The notes under the pieces: model-generated
Database searches by the model: none
What the model saw: the letters and a program-made list of their open reading frames with translations, nothing else
Told to the model about the DNA's origin: nothing
Position numbers and translations under genes: made by a program
NCBI RefSeq assembly: GCF_039907765.1
Contig: NZ_JARDJI010000003.1
Location: forward strand, 351,646-415,645
DNA length: 64,000 nucleotides
Source: Aminobacter sp039907765
Lineage (GTDB): Bacteria > Pseudomonadota > Alphaproteobacteria > Rhizobiales > Rhizobiaceae
Reading direction: 5' to 3'
In this document: positions 8,158 through 16,139 of the stretch, one piece after another
Layout: each line of letters begins with the position of its first letter
Position numbering within the stretch: position 1 is the first letter of the stretch

Positions 8158-9507
8158 TCAAACGGCGACGGAGTGACGCGCCGTTCCCTTGCCGAGATAC
8201 GCGTCGAACCGTGCCGCGACCGAACGGACGAAGGGCTTGCCCTGTTCGGTGACGACAAAGCGGTTTCCGGACCGCGCAAAGATCCCGTCGCCACTGTTGG
8301 CTAGAAGCAACTCAGCCTCCGCGATGACCTCCCGCGCCGGCTCTCCGAATCGGGCGACCAGGTCGCAGGGCGAGAATGAGAATTCGCACATCAGTCGCTC
8401 GATCACCCAGGAACGCATGCGATCCTCCTCGGTGAGGGCGATACCGCGCTCTGTCGCCAGGCCGCCGGCCAGCACGCGGCGCTCGTATTCGGCCGTGGCC
8501 GGCATGTTCTGGACATAGCCCTGCGGCAGAAGGCCGATCGAGGAAGCCCCCAGGCCGATCAGCGCATCCGCCTGGTCGGTGGTGTAGCCCTGAAAATTGC
8601 GCCGCAGCGTGGCCGAGCGGGCGGCCATGGCGAGGCTGTCGTCCGGAAGCGCGAAATGGTCCATGCCGATCGCCTGGTAACCCGCAGCCAGGATCAGCCG
8701 CGCCGCCGTCTCCGCCTGCGCCAGGCGCGCCTCGGCGCCGGGCAGCAGCGCCTCGTCGATCATCGTCTGGTGCTTCTTCATCCACGGAACATGGGCATAA
8801 CCGAACAGGGCGATGCGGTTGGGCCGTAGCGACAGCACCTGCCCGATCGTTGCCGCGATGGTTTCGAGCGTCTGGTGCGGCAGGCCGTAAAGCACGTCGA
8901 GATTGACCGAGCGCACGCCGCGTGCGCGAACCGCATCGACCACGGCCTTGGTCTGTTCGAACGTCTGCTCGCGGTTGATGGTTCGCTGCACGTGTGGATC
9001 GAAATCCTGGACGCCGAGGCTGGCGCGGGTCATGCCGATGGCGGCGAGCGCGTCGAAGCGCGCCTCGTCCATGTCGTTGGGGTCCATTTCGACGCTGATC
9101 TCGGCATCGTCCGCGAAGGCGAATCTGCTGCGCAGGAGCCTGCCCAGCGCAATCATGTCGTCAGGCGCGACCAGCGTCGGCGAGCCACCGCCGAGATGCA
9201 GCGCCGTTATGATTAGCCGGCTTTCAGCCTCGGCCGAGATTGATTCGATCTCCGCTGCGAGGGCTTCGAGATAGCGGGCGACGGGATCGTAGCGGCGGAC
9301 CTGCTTGGTGTGGCAGGCACAGAACCAGCACAGGCGGTCGCAGTAGGGAATGTGCACGTAGAGCGAGGTTGCGGTTCCCTCCGGCAGGGCCCGCAGCCAC
9401 TCGGCATAGGTCGCCGCCGAAACATCGGTCTTGAAGTGCGGCGCTGTCGGATAACTCGTGTAGCGCGGCACCGGCGCGGCATGTTTCTCGACAAGGGTCC
9501 GGTCCAT
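8158..9507 (-). CDS. hemN: Oxygen-independent coproporphyrinogen III oxidase (radical SAM)
   Basis: A 449-residue haem-synthesis enzyme converting coproporphyrinogen III to protoporphyrinogen IX without O2. The start MDRTLVEKHA at 9507 is chosen because GAGAGG lies five bases upstream; another ATG four codons earlier lacks a site. The N terminus AAPVPRYTSYPTAPHF is the HemN hallmark. YVHIPYCDRLCWFCACHTK gives the radical-SAM [4Fe-4S] cysteines Cys56, Cys60 and Cys63. LHLGGGSPTL follows, binding SAM, and the C-terminal HemN domain is present. A perfect FNR box lies about 50 bp upstream at 9558-9571, so expression should rise when oxygen falls, supplying haem for the cbb3 oxidase encoded nearby. 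Confidence 0.95.
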   Translation of the reverse strand: MDRTLVEKHAAPVPRYTSYPTAPHFKTDVSAATYAEWLRALPEGTATSLYVHIPYCDRLCWFCACHTKQVRRYDPVARYLEALAAEIESISAEAESRLIITALHLGGGSPTLVAPDDMIALGRLLRSRFAFADDAEISVEMDPNDMDEARFDALAAIGMTRASLGVQDFDPHVQRTINREQTFEQTKAVVDAVRARGVRSVNLDVLYGLPHQTLETIAATIGQVLSLRPNRIALFGYAHVPWMKKHQTMIDEALLPGAEARLAQAETAARLILAAGYQAIGMDHFALPDDSLAMAARSATLRRNFQGYTTDQADALIGLGASSIGLLPQGYVQNMPATAEYERRVLAGGLATERGIALTEEDRMRSWVIERLMCEFSFSPCDLVARFGEPAREVIAEAELLLANSGDGIFARSGNRFVVTEQGKPFVRSVAARFDAYLGKGTARHSVAV

Positions 9508-9557
9508 CAGCCTCTCCATGAGTAGCCGCAACTTGGACCTTGGCCTCCGTGGCCGCC

Positions 9558-9571
9558 TTGACATGGATCAA
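9558..9571. promoter_or_regulatory. FNR/FixK box between hemN and fnrN
   Basis: TTGACATGGATCAA matches the FNR/FixK/FnrN consensus TTGAY-N4-RTCAA perfectly. It is 51 bp from the hemN start codon and 87 bp from the fnrN start codon, so it could serve hemN directly and also take part in fnrN autoregulation. Confidence 0.9.
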
Positions 9572-9602
9572 CGGCTGGGAGCGCGTGGACACAATGACAC
9601 GG

Positions 9603-9643
9603 TTCCAATTCCGGGAACTGGAACATAGATTGGCCACAATCAG
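9603..9643. promoter_or_regulatory. Imperfect palindrome and degenerate FNR-like site in the fnrN leader
   Basis: TTCCAATTCC and GGAACTGGAA (9603-9623) form an inverted repeat with one mismatch. Directly after it, TTGGCCACAATCAG (9630-9643) resembles an FNR box with two deviations from consensus. Rhizobial fnrN genes are known to use two anaeroboxes, one activating and one repressing at high FnrN level. The second weak site, 16 bp before the start codon, is placed where binding would block transcription. This is inference from position and partial match. Confidence 0.4.
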
Positions 9644-9658
9644 ACATCGGACGACGCG

Positions 9659-10384
9659 ATGGCGGTTCGCCAGGACATTCACAACTCAGAAATACCAGTG
9701 CTGTGCCGCTCATGCGAAGCGCGGCACAAGGGCGTTTGCGGTGCGCTCACGACCGAGCAACTGGTCGAGCTCAGCCGTCACACCACCAAGCGCAAGGTCG
9801 AACCGGGCACGATGCTTGTCTCGGACTCCGAAACCGTCGACAGCTACGCCAATGTGCTCGCCGGGGTGGTCAAGCTGACCAAGACACTCTCTGACGGCCG
9901 CCAGCAGATCGTCGGCCTCCAGTTCGCTCCCGACTTCCTCGGCCGCCCGTTCAAGCACGAGAGCTCGACCAGCGCCGAGGCCGCCACGCCGGTTCGGGTC
10001 TGCTCCTTCCCCAAGAAATCGCTCGACCGCATGATCGAGCAGTCGCCGGAACTCGGGCACCGCCTGCACGTGCAGGCCCTGAACGAACTCGACGACGCGC
10101 GCGACTGGATGCTGACGCTCGGCCGCAAGACGGCGGCCGAGCGTGTCGCCTCGTTCCTCCAGCTCATCGCCAGGCACGGCGATCCCGAGGCGGAGAGCGA
10201 AGGCGAGGTCAGCTTCGACCTGCCGCTGACGCGTGCCGACATAGCCGACTTCCTCGGCCTCACCATCGAGACCGTCAGCCGTCAGCTCACCAAGCTGCGC
10301 AAGGACGGGCTGATCTCGGTCGAGAACAACCGCCACATCACCGTCTTCGACCTCGCCAAGCTCGAGCGGCGCGCCAACATCTAG
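9659..10384 (+). CDS. fnrN: FnrN-type oxygen-responsive Crp/Fnr transcription regulator
   Basis: A 241-residue regulator. The N-terminal cysteines Cys16, Cys19 and Cys27 (CxxC-x7-C) plus Cys115 in PVRVCSFPKK provide the four ligands of an oxygen-labile [4Fe-4S] cluster, as in Fnr and rhizobial FnrN. This separates it from the cysteine-less, two-component-controlled FixK. A cyclic-nucleotide-binding fold follows, then a winged helix at about residues 188-217 (LTRADIADFLGLTIETVSRQLTKLRKDG). Glu204, Ser207 and Arg208 form the ExxSR triad that reads TTGAT half-sites. Three consensus boxes in this window are its likely targets. The gene meets the hemerythrin gene tail to tail, sharing a CTAG at 10381-10384. 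Confidence 0.93.
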   Translation: MAVRQDIHNSEIPVLCRSCEARHKGVCGALTTEQLVELSRHTTKRKVEPGTMLVSDSETVDSYANVLAGVVKLTKTLSDGRQQIVGLQFAPDFLGRPFKHESSTSAEAATPVRVCSFPKKSLDRMIEQSPELGHRLHVQALNELDDARDWMLTLGRKTAAERVASFLQLIARHGDPEAESEGEVSFDLPLTRADIADFLGLTIETVSRQLTKLRKDGLISVENNRHITVFDLAKLERRANI

Positions 10385-10872
10385 TCCCGCGCCTCGCAGT
10401 CCGGTGCGACCTGCGCCATGACATGGTCGCGCTCGAAGGCGATGTGGCGCCTCAGCGCGCCGAAAAAGCCGCGCAGCATGAAGCCCAGCGTCTCGGGATT
10501 CTCAGCCCTGCCGCGCCGTGCGGTGGCGCGCAAGGTGTCGCGCAGTTCGGCGGCATAGCCCTCATCCTCGCAATGCTCGCTCTTGAGCCGCGCAATGGTC
10601 TTGCGCGCCTCGGCGCTCTGCAGCAGCCGGGCGGCGAAATGGGGGTAGACGTGCTGCTCCTCGAAGCGATGGACCTTGATCATTGCTGGGCCGAGGGCGC
10701 GCGCCGCCAACAGGCACTCGCGCCTGTCCAGCCCGCCGGGCAGCGAATCCGCTATCGCTTCCAGCCGGTCGCAGAGCATTAGCTTGGCAGCGTGGGCGCG
10801 ACGCACGGCGGCTATCGCCTCGGTGAGAGCCGTCTGCTCCGTCCCGACCTTCATTTCCCGGCGTGATCTCAT
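10381..10872 (-). CDS. Hemerythrin HHE-domain protein
   Basis: A 163-residue all-helical protein. The start at 10872 has GAGAAG six bases upstream; MKVGTEQ at 10854 is an alternative. The metal-ligand pattern is visible: His26 (RRAHAAK), HRFEEQHVYPHF (His68, Glu71/72, His74), LKSEHCEDEGYAAEL (His100) and RRHIAFERDHVMAQV (His143, Glu147, His150). Such proteins bind O2, nitric oxide or iron at a di-iron site. It is divergent from fixN, and the FNR box at 10928-10941 lies in the shared interval 57 bp from its start, so it may be expressed together with the cbb3 oxidase. A role in NO or O2 sensing is inferred. Confidence 0.82.
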   Translation of the reverse strand: MRSRREMKVGTEQTALTEAIAAVRRAHAAKLMLCDRLEAIADSLPGGLDRRECLLAARALGPAMIKVHRFEEQHVYPHFAARLLQSAEARKTIARLKSEHCEDEGYAAELRDTLRATARRGRAENPETLGFMLRGFFGALRRHIAFERDHVMAQVAPDCEARD

Positions 10873-10927
10873 GTCTTCTCGAGGTTCCCCATTGCCCGAA
10901 GGCTGAGGCGGAGCGCCCGGCTTGACC

Positions 10928-10941
10928 TTGATCCAGATCAA
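10928..10941. promoter_or_regulatory. FNR/FixK box of fixNOQP and the divergent hemerythrin gene
   Basis: TTGATCCAGATCAA is a perfect dyad TTGAT-N4-ATCAA. Its centre is about 91 bp upstream of the fixN start codon and about 62 bp from the hemerythrin start, suitable for activation of either promoter. Confidence 0.93.
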
Positions 10942-11025
10942 GGCAGGAGCGGCAATTGTCGTGGATGTGTGGCGTCTGGCGCCGAAAGGGATCTTCGGTC
11001 GCCCTGAGTTCGTCGGGGTTCTCTC

Positions 11026-12639
11026 ATGAAATACGCAACCGAAATCATCCTGCTCGCGGTGGCGGCCTTCGCCGCCCTGCTGGGCGCGGCCTTCGCGCAG
11101 GACAACCTGTTCGCCGCCCACATGTGGGTGCTGTTCTTCGCACTCACCGCCGGTGCCATCGTGCTGATGCGCACCACCAGCTACGCCACGGTCAATATAG
11201 CCGAAGCGCCGTCCCCCTATATGGACGGTCCGGTGCGCTACGGCGTCATAGCCACGGTGTTCTGGGGCGTCGCCGGCTTCCTGGTCGGCGTCATCGTCGC
11301 AGCCCAGCTCGCCTTCCCCGATCTCAACATCGAGCCCTGGCTCAATTTCGGCCGCCTGCGTCCGCTGCATACCTCGGCCGTGATCTTCGCCTTCGGCGGC
11401 AACGCGCTGATCGCCACCTCCTTCTACGTGGTGCAGCGGACCTCGCGGGTGCGCCTCTTCGGCGGCAACCTCGCCTGGTATGTCTTCTGGGGCTATCAGC
11501 TGTTCATCGTCATGGCGGCGACCGGCTATCTGCTCGGCATCACCCAGAGCCGCGAATACGCCGAGCCGGAATGGTACGTCGACCTGTTCCTGACGGTCGT
11601 CTGGGTCGCCTATTTCGTCGTCTTCTTCGGCACGATCCTGACCCGCAAGGAGCCGCATATCTACGTCGCCAACTGGTTCTACCTGTCATTCATCGTCACC
11701 ATCGCGATGCTGCATATCGTCAACAACCTCGCGGTGCCGGCATCCTTCCTCGGCTCGAAGAGCTACTCGCTGTTCGCCGGCGTGCAGGACGCGCTGACGC
11801 AGTGGTGGTATGGCCACAACGCCGTCGGCTTCTTCCTGACCGCCGGCTTCCTCGGCATGATGTACTATTTCGTGCCCAAGCAGGCCGAGCGCCCGGTCTA
11901 TTCCTACCGGCTGTCGATCATCCACTTCTGGTCGCTGATCTTCATGTACATCTGGGCAGGGCCGCACCACCTGCATTACACCGCCCTGCCCGACTGGGCG
12001 CAGACGCTCGGCATGGTGTTCTCGATCATGTTGTGGATGCCCTCCTGGGGCGGCATGATCAACGGTCTGATGACGCTCTCCGGCGCCTGGGACAAGATCC
12101 GCACCGACCCGATCATCCGCATGATGGTCGTTGCCATCGCCTTCTACGGCATGTCGACCTTCGAAGGCCCGATGATGTCGATCAAGGCGGTGAACTCGCT
12201 CAGCCACTACACCGAGTGGACCATCGGCCACGTGCACTCCGGTGCGCTCGGCTGGAACGGCATGATCACCTTCGGCGCCATCTACTTCCTGGTGCCGCGG
12301 CTGTGGGGTCGTGAGCGTCTCTACTCGATGCGGCTGGTCACCTGGCACTTCTGGCTCGCCACGCTCGGCATCGTCGTCTACGCCGCCGTCATGTGGGTGG
12401 CAGGCATCACGCAGGGCCTGATGTGGCGCGAATACGACGAGCAGGGCTTCCTGGTCTATTCCTTCGCCGAAAGCGTCGCGGCGATGAACCCCTACTACAT
12501 CCTCCGCACCATCGGCGGCCTGATGTACCTCGCCGGCGGTCTGGTCATGGCCTGGAACGTCTACATGACGATCCGCGGATACCAGCGGAAGGAAGAACCG
12601 CTGCCCGGTGCCGCTCCAGCCCTCCAGCCTGCCCAGTAA
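11026..12639 (+). CDS. fixN: cbb3-type cytochrome c oxidase subunit I
   Basis: The 537-residue catalytic subunit of the high-affinity terminal oxidase, located in the inner membrane with about a dozen transmembrane helices. It carries two b-type haems and CuB. Conserved features include LHTSAVIFAFGGNALI near residue 115 with the low-spin haem histidine, QWWYGHNAVGFFLTAGFLG near 260 with the CuB His and cross-linking Tyr region, GPHHLHYTALPDW near 310, and EWTIGHVHSGALGWN near 400. The length and order match CcoN/FixN. It is first in fixNOQP, with fixO starting 10 bp later, and lies downstream of an FNR box. Confidence 0.97.
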   Translation: MKYATEIILLAVAAFAALLGAAFAQDNLFAAHMWVLFFALTAGAIVLMRTTSYATVNIAEAPSPYMDGPVRYGVIATVFWGVAGFLVGVIVAAQLAFPDLNIEPWLNFGRLRPLHTSAVIFAFGGNALIATSFYVVQRTSRVRLFGGNLAWYVFWGYQLFIVMAATGYLLGITQSREYAEPEWYVDLFLTVVWVAYFVVFFGTILTRKEPHIYVANWFYLSFIVTIAMLHIVNNLAVPASFLGSKSYSLFAGVQDALTQWWYGHNAVGFFLTAGFLGMMYYFVPKQAERPVYSYRLSIIHFWSLIFMYIWAGPHHLHYTALPDWAQTLGMVFSIMLWMPSWGGMINGLMTLSGAWDKIRTDPIIRMMVVAIAFYGMSTFEGPMMSIKAVNSLSHYTEWTIGHVHSGALGWNGMITFGAIYFLVPRLWGRERLYSMRLVTWHFWLATLGIVVYAAVMWVAGITQGLMWREYDEQGFLVYSFAESVAAMNPYYILRTIGGLMYLAGGLVMAWNVYMTIRGYQRKEEPLPGAAPALQPAQ

Positions 12640-12649
12640 GGATTGAGAC

Positions 12650-13381
12650 ATGGCACTGCTCGACAAACACCAGACAATCGAGAGAAACGCGACGCTGCTT
12701 CTGATCGGCTCGCTGATCGTCGTCAGCATCGGCGGCATCGTCCAGATCACACCCCTCTTCTACCTCGAGAACACCATCGAGAAGGTGGAGGGCATGCGTC
12801 CCTACTCGCCGCTGGAGCTCGCCGGCCGCAACATCTACATCCGCGAGGGCTGCTACGTCTGCCACAGCCAGATGATCCGGCCCTTCCGCGACGAGGTGGA
12901 GCGCTACGGCAACTACAGCCTAGCGGCGGAGTCGATGTATGATCATCCCTTCCAGTGGGGATCGAAGCGCACCGGACCCGATCTCGCCCGCGTCGGCGAC
13001 CGCTATTCCAACGAGTGGCACGTCCAGCACCTCGTCGAGCCGCGATCGGTGGTGCCGGAATCGGTCATGCCCAGCTACGCCTTCCTCAAGGAAACGCCGC
13101 TGGCGGTGAGGACCATCAGCTACGACCTGATCGCCAACCGTCGCGTCGGCGTTCCCTACAGCGACGAGATGATCGCCAGCGCCGAGGCCGACCTCCGGGC
13201 GCAGGCCGACCCGAATGCCGATACGAGCGGCGTTCTGGCGCGCTATCCGAAGGCCAAGCTCGGCGATTTCGACGGCAACCCGGCGACGCTGACCGAGATG
13301 GACGCGCTCGTCGCCTATCTGCAGATGCTCGGCACGCTGGTCGACTTCTCGACCTACGACGCCGAAGCCAACTACCGCTAG
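12650..13381 (+). CDS. fixO: cbb3-type cytochrome c oxidase subunit II (mono-haem cytochrome c)
   Basis: A 243-residue membrane-anchored cytochrome c that passes electrons to FixN. One N-terminal transmembrane helix (about residues 16-36) is followed by the periplasmic domain. CYVCH (Cys68, Cys71, His72) attaches haem c. Met residues such as QMIRPF and PESVMPSYAF are candidates for the sixth ligand; the latter is the conserved FixO/CcoO one. The downstream fixQ start lies 10 bp after the stop codon. Confidence 0.96.
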   Translation: MALLDKHQTIERNATLLLIGSLIVVSIGGIVQITPLFYLENTIEKVEGMRPYSPLELAGRNIYIREGCYVCHSQMIRPFRDEVERYGNYSLAAESMYDHPFQWGSKRTGPDLARVGDRYSNEWHVQHLVEPRSVVPESVMPSYAFLKETPLAVRTISYDLIANRRVGVPYSDEMIASAEADLRAQADPNADTSGVLARYPKAKLGDFDGNPATLTEMDALVAYLQMLGTLVDFSTYDAEANYR

Positions 13382-13391
13382 GAGGCTTGTC

Positions 13392-13541
13392 GTGGACTAC
13401 ACCACCCTCAGACATTTCGCCGACAGCTGGGCTTTGCTGGCCATGACGATCTTCGTGGCCGGCGTGTTCATCTTCGCGCTTCGCCCAGGCAGCCGCGAGG
13501 CAGCCGAGCGGGCGGCCCAAATCCCGCTCAAGGAGGACTGA
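13392..13541 (+). CDS. fixQ: cbb3-type cytochrome c oxidase subunit IV
   Basis: A 49-residue subunit starting at GTG 13392 behind AGGAGG. The protein begins with DYTTLRHFADSWALLAMTIF and has a single transmembrane helix (residues about 14-32, WALLAMTIFVAGVFIFAL). A charged cytoplasmic tail rich in Ala, Arg and Glu ends in PLKED. CcoQ/FixQ stabilises the FixN-FixO-FixP complex. It is placed correctly between fixO and fixP, with fixP beginning 3 bp after its stop. Confidence 0.93.
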   Translation: MDYTTLRHFADSWALLAMTIFVAGVFIFALRPGSREAAERAAQIPLKED

Positions 13542-13544
13542 TCT

Positions 13545-14408
13545 GTGAGCGACAAGCATATCGACGAGCTTTCCGGCGTCGAGACCACCGGACATGAGTG
13601 GGATGGCATCCGCGAACTCAACAACCCGATGCCGCGCTGGTGGCTGTGGACGTTCTACGCCACCATCGCATGGGCGCTTGCATATACGATCGCCTATCCG
13701 GCCTGGCCGATGATCCGCACCGCCACCACGGGCATGCTCGGCTATTCGAGCCGGGCCGAGGTCCAGGCCGAGCTCGCCGCGGCCGAGGCCGCCAAGAGCG
13801 TCTATGTCGAGGCGGTGAAGACCAAGGGCGTCGGCGAGATCCTCGCCGACGACAATTTGCGCCAGTTCGCCACCTCGGCAGGCTCGGCAGCGTTCAAGGT
13901 CAACTGCGTGCAGTGCCACGGCTCCGGTGCGCAGGGTTCGCCCGGATTCCCCAACCTCAACGACGACGAGTGGCTGTGGGGCGGCAAGATCGAGCAGATC
14001 TACCAGACGATATCGAACGGCGTCCGTTTCGCCGGCGACGAGGAGACGCACAGCTCCGAAATGCCGGCCTTCGCCGAAGTGCTCGAACCGCAGCAGGTCA
14101 ACGAGGTTGCGGCCTTCGTCGCGAGCCTGTCGGGCCAGGCGCTGACGCCGGAGCTGGTTCCGGCAGGGGCAACCGTGTTCGCCGAAAACTGCGCCGCCTG
14201 CCATGGCGACAATGCCAAGGGCAACAGGGAAATGGGCGCGCCCGACCTGACCGATGCGATCGCGCTCTACGCCTCCGGGCAGGCGGCCATCGCCCAGCAG
14301 GTGCGCCGGCCCAGGCATGGCGTGATGCCGGCGTGGGGCGCCCGACTGGGCGACGTGAAGGTCAAGGAACTTGCCGTCTTCGTCCATTCGCTCGGCGGCG
14401 GTGAATAA
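13545..14408 (+). CDS. fixP: cbb3-type cytochrome c oxidase subunit III (di-haem cytochrome c)
   Basis: A 287-residue subunit with GTG start at 13545, three bases after the fixQ stop. The N-terminal sequence WDGIRELNNPMPRWWLWTFYATI leads into a transmembrane helix (about 31-53). Two cytochrome c domains follow, with CVQCH (Cys121, Cys124, His125) and CAACH (Cys216, Cys219, His220). SSEMPAF and RHGVMPAWG supply the axial methionines. FixP accepts electrons from soluble cytochrome c and passes them to FixO. A 12-bp hairpin lies 38 bases downstream. Confidence 0.96.
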   Translation: MSDKHIDELSGVETTGHEWDGIRELNNPMPRWWLWTFYATIAWALAYTIAYPAWPMIRTATTGMLGYSSRAEVQAELAAAEAAKSVYVEAVKTKGVGEILADDNLRQFATSAGSAAFKVNCVQCHGSGAQGSPGFPNLNDDEWLWGGKIEQIYQTISNGVRFAGDEETHSSEMPAFAEVLEPQQVNEVAAFVASLSGQALTPELVPAGATVFAENCAACHGDNAKGNREMGAPDLTDAIALYASGQAAIAQQVRRPRHGVMPAWGARLGDVKVKELAVFVHSLGGGE

Positions 14409-14445
14409 CCCTCCAAGGCTGGGGGCGATGGATGAAGGGGTGGGG

Positions 14446-14473
14446 GGAGGCCCGGCAGAAATGCCGGGCCTCC
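14446..14473 (+). terminator. Strong hairpin between fixP and fixG
   Basis: GGAGGCCCGGCA/TGCCGGGCCTCC is a perfect 12-bp stem closed by a GAAA tetraloop. Only two T residues follow (TTGCGC), so it is either a weak terminator or a 3' stability/processing hairpin that separates the fixNOQP and fixGHIS messages. Confidence 0.6.
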
Positions 14474-14490
14474 TTGCGCACTTCCCCGGC

Positions 14491-14504
14491 TTGACCTGGG
14501 TCAA
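14491..14504. promoter_or_regulatory. FNR/FixK box of fixGHIS
   Basis: TTGACCTGGGTCAA is a perfect TTGAC-N4-GTCAA dyad, with its centre about 85 bp upstream of the fixG start and just after the fixP hairpin. It gives fixGHIS its own oxygen-controlled promoter. Confidence 0.92.
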
Positions 14505-14582
14505 GGCCTAGGTGCGCCAGATGAGGCAAAGACGAAGCGACCCTGTCGATCTTGACCGGCAGGCGGTCAGCAGGAGACGAGA

Positions 14583-16139
14583 ATGCTTGACGAACGGGAA
14601 GTGGAGCGGCTCGATGTCGAGGCGGTCAACTCGGCAAAGACACGCCAGCCGCTTTATGCCGCTCGCAAGAAAGTCTTCCCCAAGCGGGCCTCCGGCCGGT
14701 TCCGTCAATTCAAGTGGCTGGTCATGCTGGTCACGCTCGGCATCTACTACCTGACGCCGTGGATTCGCTGGGACCGCGGCCCCTATGCGCCCGATCAGGC
14801 GGTCCTGCTCGACATCGCCAACCGCCGCTTCTATTTCTTCGCCATCGAGATCTGGCCGCAGGAGTTCTTCTATGTCGCCGGCATGCTGGTCATGGCCGGC
14901 ATTGGCCTGTTCCTGGTAACCTCGACGGTCGGCCGTGCGTGGTGCGGCTACACCTGCCCGCAGACCGTCTGGGTCGATCTTTTCCTGGTGGTCGAACGGG
15001 GCATCGAGGGAGACCGCAACGCCCGCATCAAGCTCGACGGCGCGCCGTGGTCGTTCGACAAGCTCGGGAAACGTGCCGCCAAGCACGTGACCTGGCTGTT
15101 GATTGCGGTGGCAACCGGCGGCGCCTGGATCTTCTATTTTGCCGATGCGCCCACATTGCTTGGCGAGCTGGTTACCGGAAAGGCAGCGCCGGTCGCCTAC
15201 CTCACGGTCGCCATCCTGACCGCCACCACCTACGTCTTCGGCGGCCTCATGCGCGAGCAGGTCTGCACCTATATGTGCCCGTGGCCGCGCATCCAGGCAG
15301 CGATGCTCGACGAGAACTCGCTGACCGTCACCTACAACGACTGGCGCGGCGAACCGCGTTCACGTCATGCCAAGAAGGCTGTCGCCGAAGGGCTTTCCGT
15401 CGGCGACTGCGTCGACTGCAACGCCTGCGTCGCCGTCTGCCCGATGGGCATCGACATCCGCGACGGCCAGCAGCTCGAATGCATCACCTGCGCGCTCTGC
15501 ATCGACGCCTGCGACAGCGTCATGGACAAGATCGGCAAGGAGCGCGGCCTGATCTCCTACGCGACGCTCGCCGACTACCAGTCCAACATGGCGATCGCCA
15601 CCAACCCGACCACCGGGGCGATCGATCCAAAGCAGGTGCGTGATGTCGACGGCAAGCTCGACAAGGGCATTGCCCATTTCCACATCCGCCGGATCTTCCG
15701 GCTACGCACCTTTGTCTATGCCGGTGCCTGGAGCCTGATCGGCGTCGCGCTGCTCGTCGCACTGTTCAGTCGCGACCGGCTCGACCTCAACGTGCTGCAG
15801 GACCGCAATCCGCAATTCGTGCGCCTGTCGGACGGATCGATCCGCAACGGCTACACCGTCAAACTGCTCAACATGGTGCCGGAGCCGCGCACCCTGACGC
15901 TGCGTCTCGACGGCCTGCCCGGCGCGGCGATGACCATCGTCGGGATGGGGCAGGCCGAAGGCCGTTCGGTCGACATCGAGGCCCAGCCCGACAAGCTCAC
16001 CACGCTGCGGGTCTATGTCCGCCAGCCGCTCGAGCAGGTCAGCGCGGGGCAGAGCTTCACCTTCGTGGTCGAAGACAGGGCGAGTTCCGAAAGCGACTCC
16101 TACGTGGCCAACTTCAACGTTCCGGAGACCGGCAAATGA
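14583..16139 (+). CDS. fixG: Cytochrome c oxidase accessory ferredoxin-type membrane protein
   Basis: A 518-residue membrane protein of the FixG/CcoG family, needed for copper delivery to cbb3 oxidase; relatives reduce Cu(II) to Cu(I). The start at 14583 follows GGAGACGA. Transmembrane helices lie in roughly residues 43-60, 85-115, 165-185, 205-222 and 340-360. Two [4Fe-4S] motifs are clear: Cys276, Cys279, Cys282, Cys286 (CVDCNACVAVCP) and Cys300, Cys303, Cys306, Cys310 (CITCALCIDAC). CGYTCPQTVW and CTYMCPWPR are extra conserved cysteine pairs. The C-terminal Ig-like periplasmic domain (about 385-518) is intact. It overlaps fixH by ATGA. Confidence 0.95.
   Translation: MLDEREVERLDVEAVNSAKTRQPLYAARKKVFPKRASGRFRQFKWLVMLVTLGIYYLTPWIRWDRGPYAPDQAVLLDIANRRFYFFAIEIWPQEFFYVAGMLVMAGIGLFLVTSTVGRAWCGYTCPQTVWVDLFLVVERGIEGDRNARIKLDGAPWSFDKLGKRAAKHVTWLLIAVATGGAWIFYFADAPTLLGELVTGKAAPVAYLTVAILTATTYVFGGLMREQVCTYMCPWPRIQAAMLDENSLTVTYNDWRGEPRSRHAKKAVAEGLSVGDCVDCNACVAVCPMGIDIRDGQQLECITCALCIDACDSVMDKIGKERGLISYATLADYQSNMAIATNPTTGAIDPKQVRDVDGKLDKGIAHFHIRRIFRLRTFVYAGAWSLIGVALLVALFSRDRLDLNVLQDRNPQFVRLSDGSIRNGYTVKLLNMVPEPRTLTLRLDGLPGAAMTIVGMGQAEGRSVDIEAQPDKLTTLRVYVRQPLEQVSAGQSFTFVVEDRASSESDSYVANFNVPETGK

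Noticed and set aside
10873..11658. Upstream extension of the hemerythrin reading frame into the fixN region
   Set aside because: The extra residues lie opposite fixN and its promoter and show no homology; MRSRREMKVG at 10872 has its own ribosome site.
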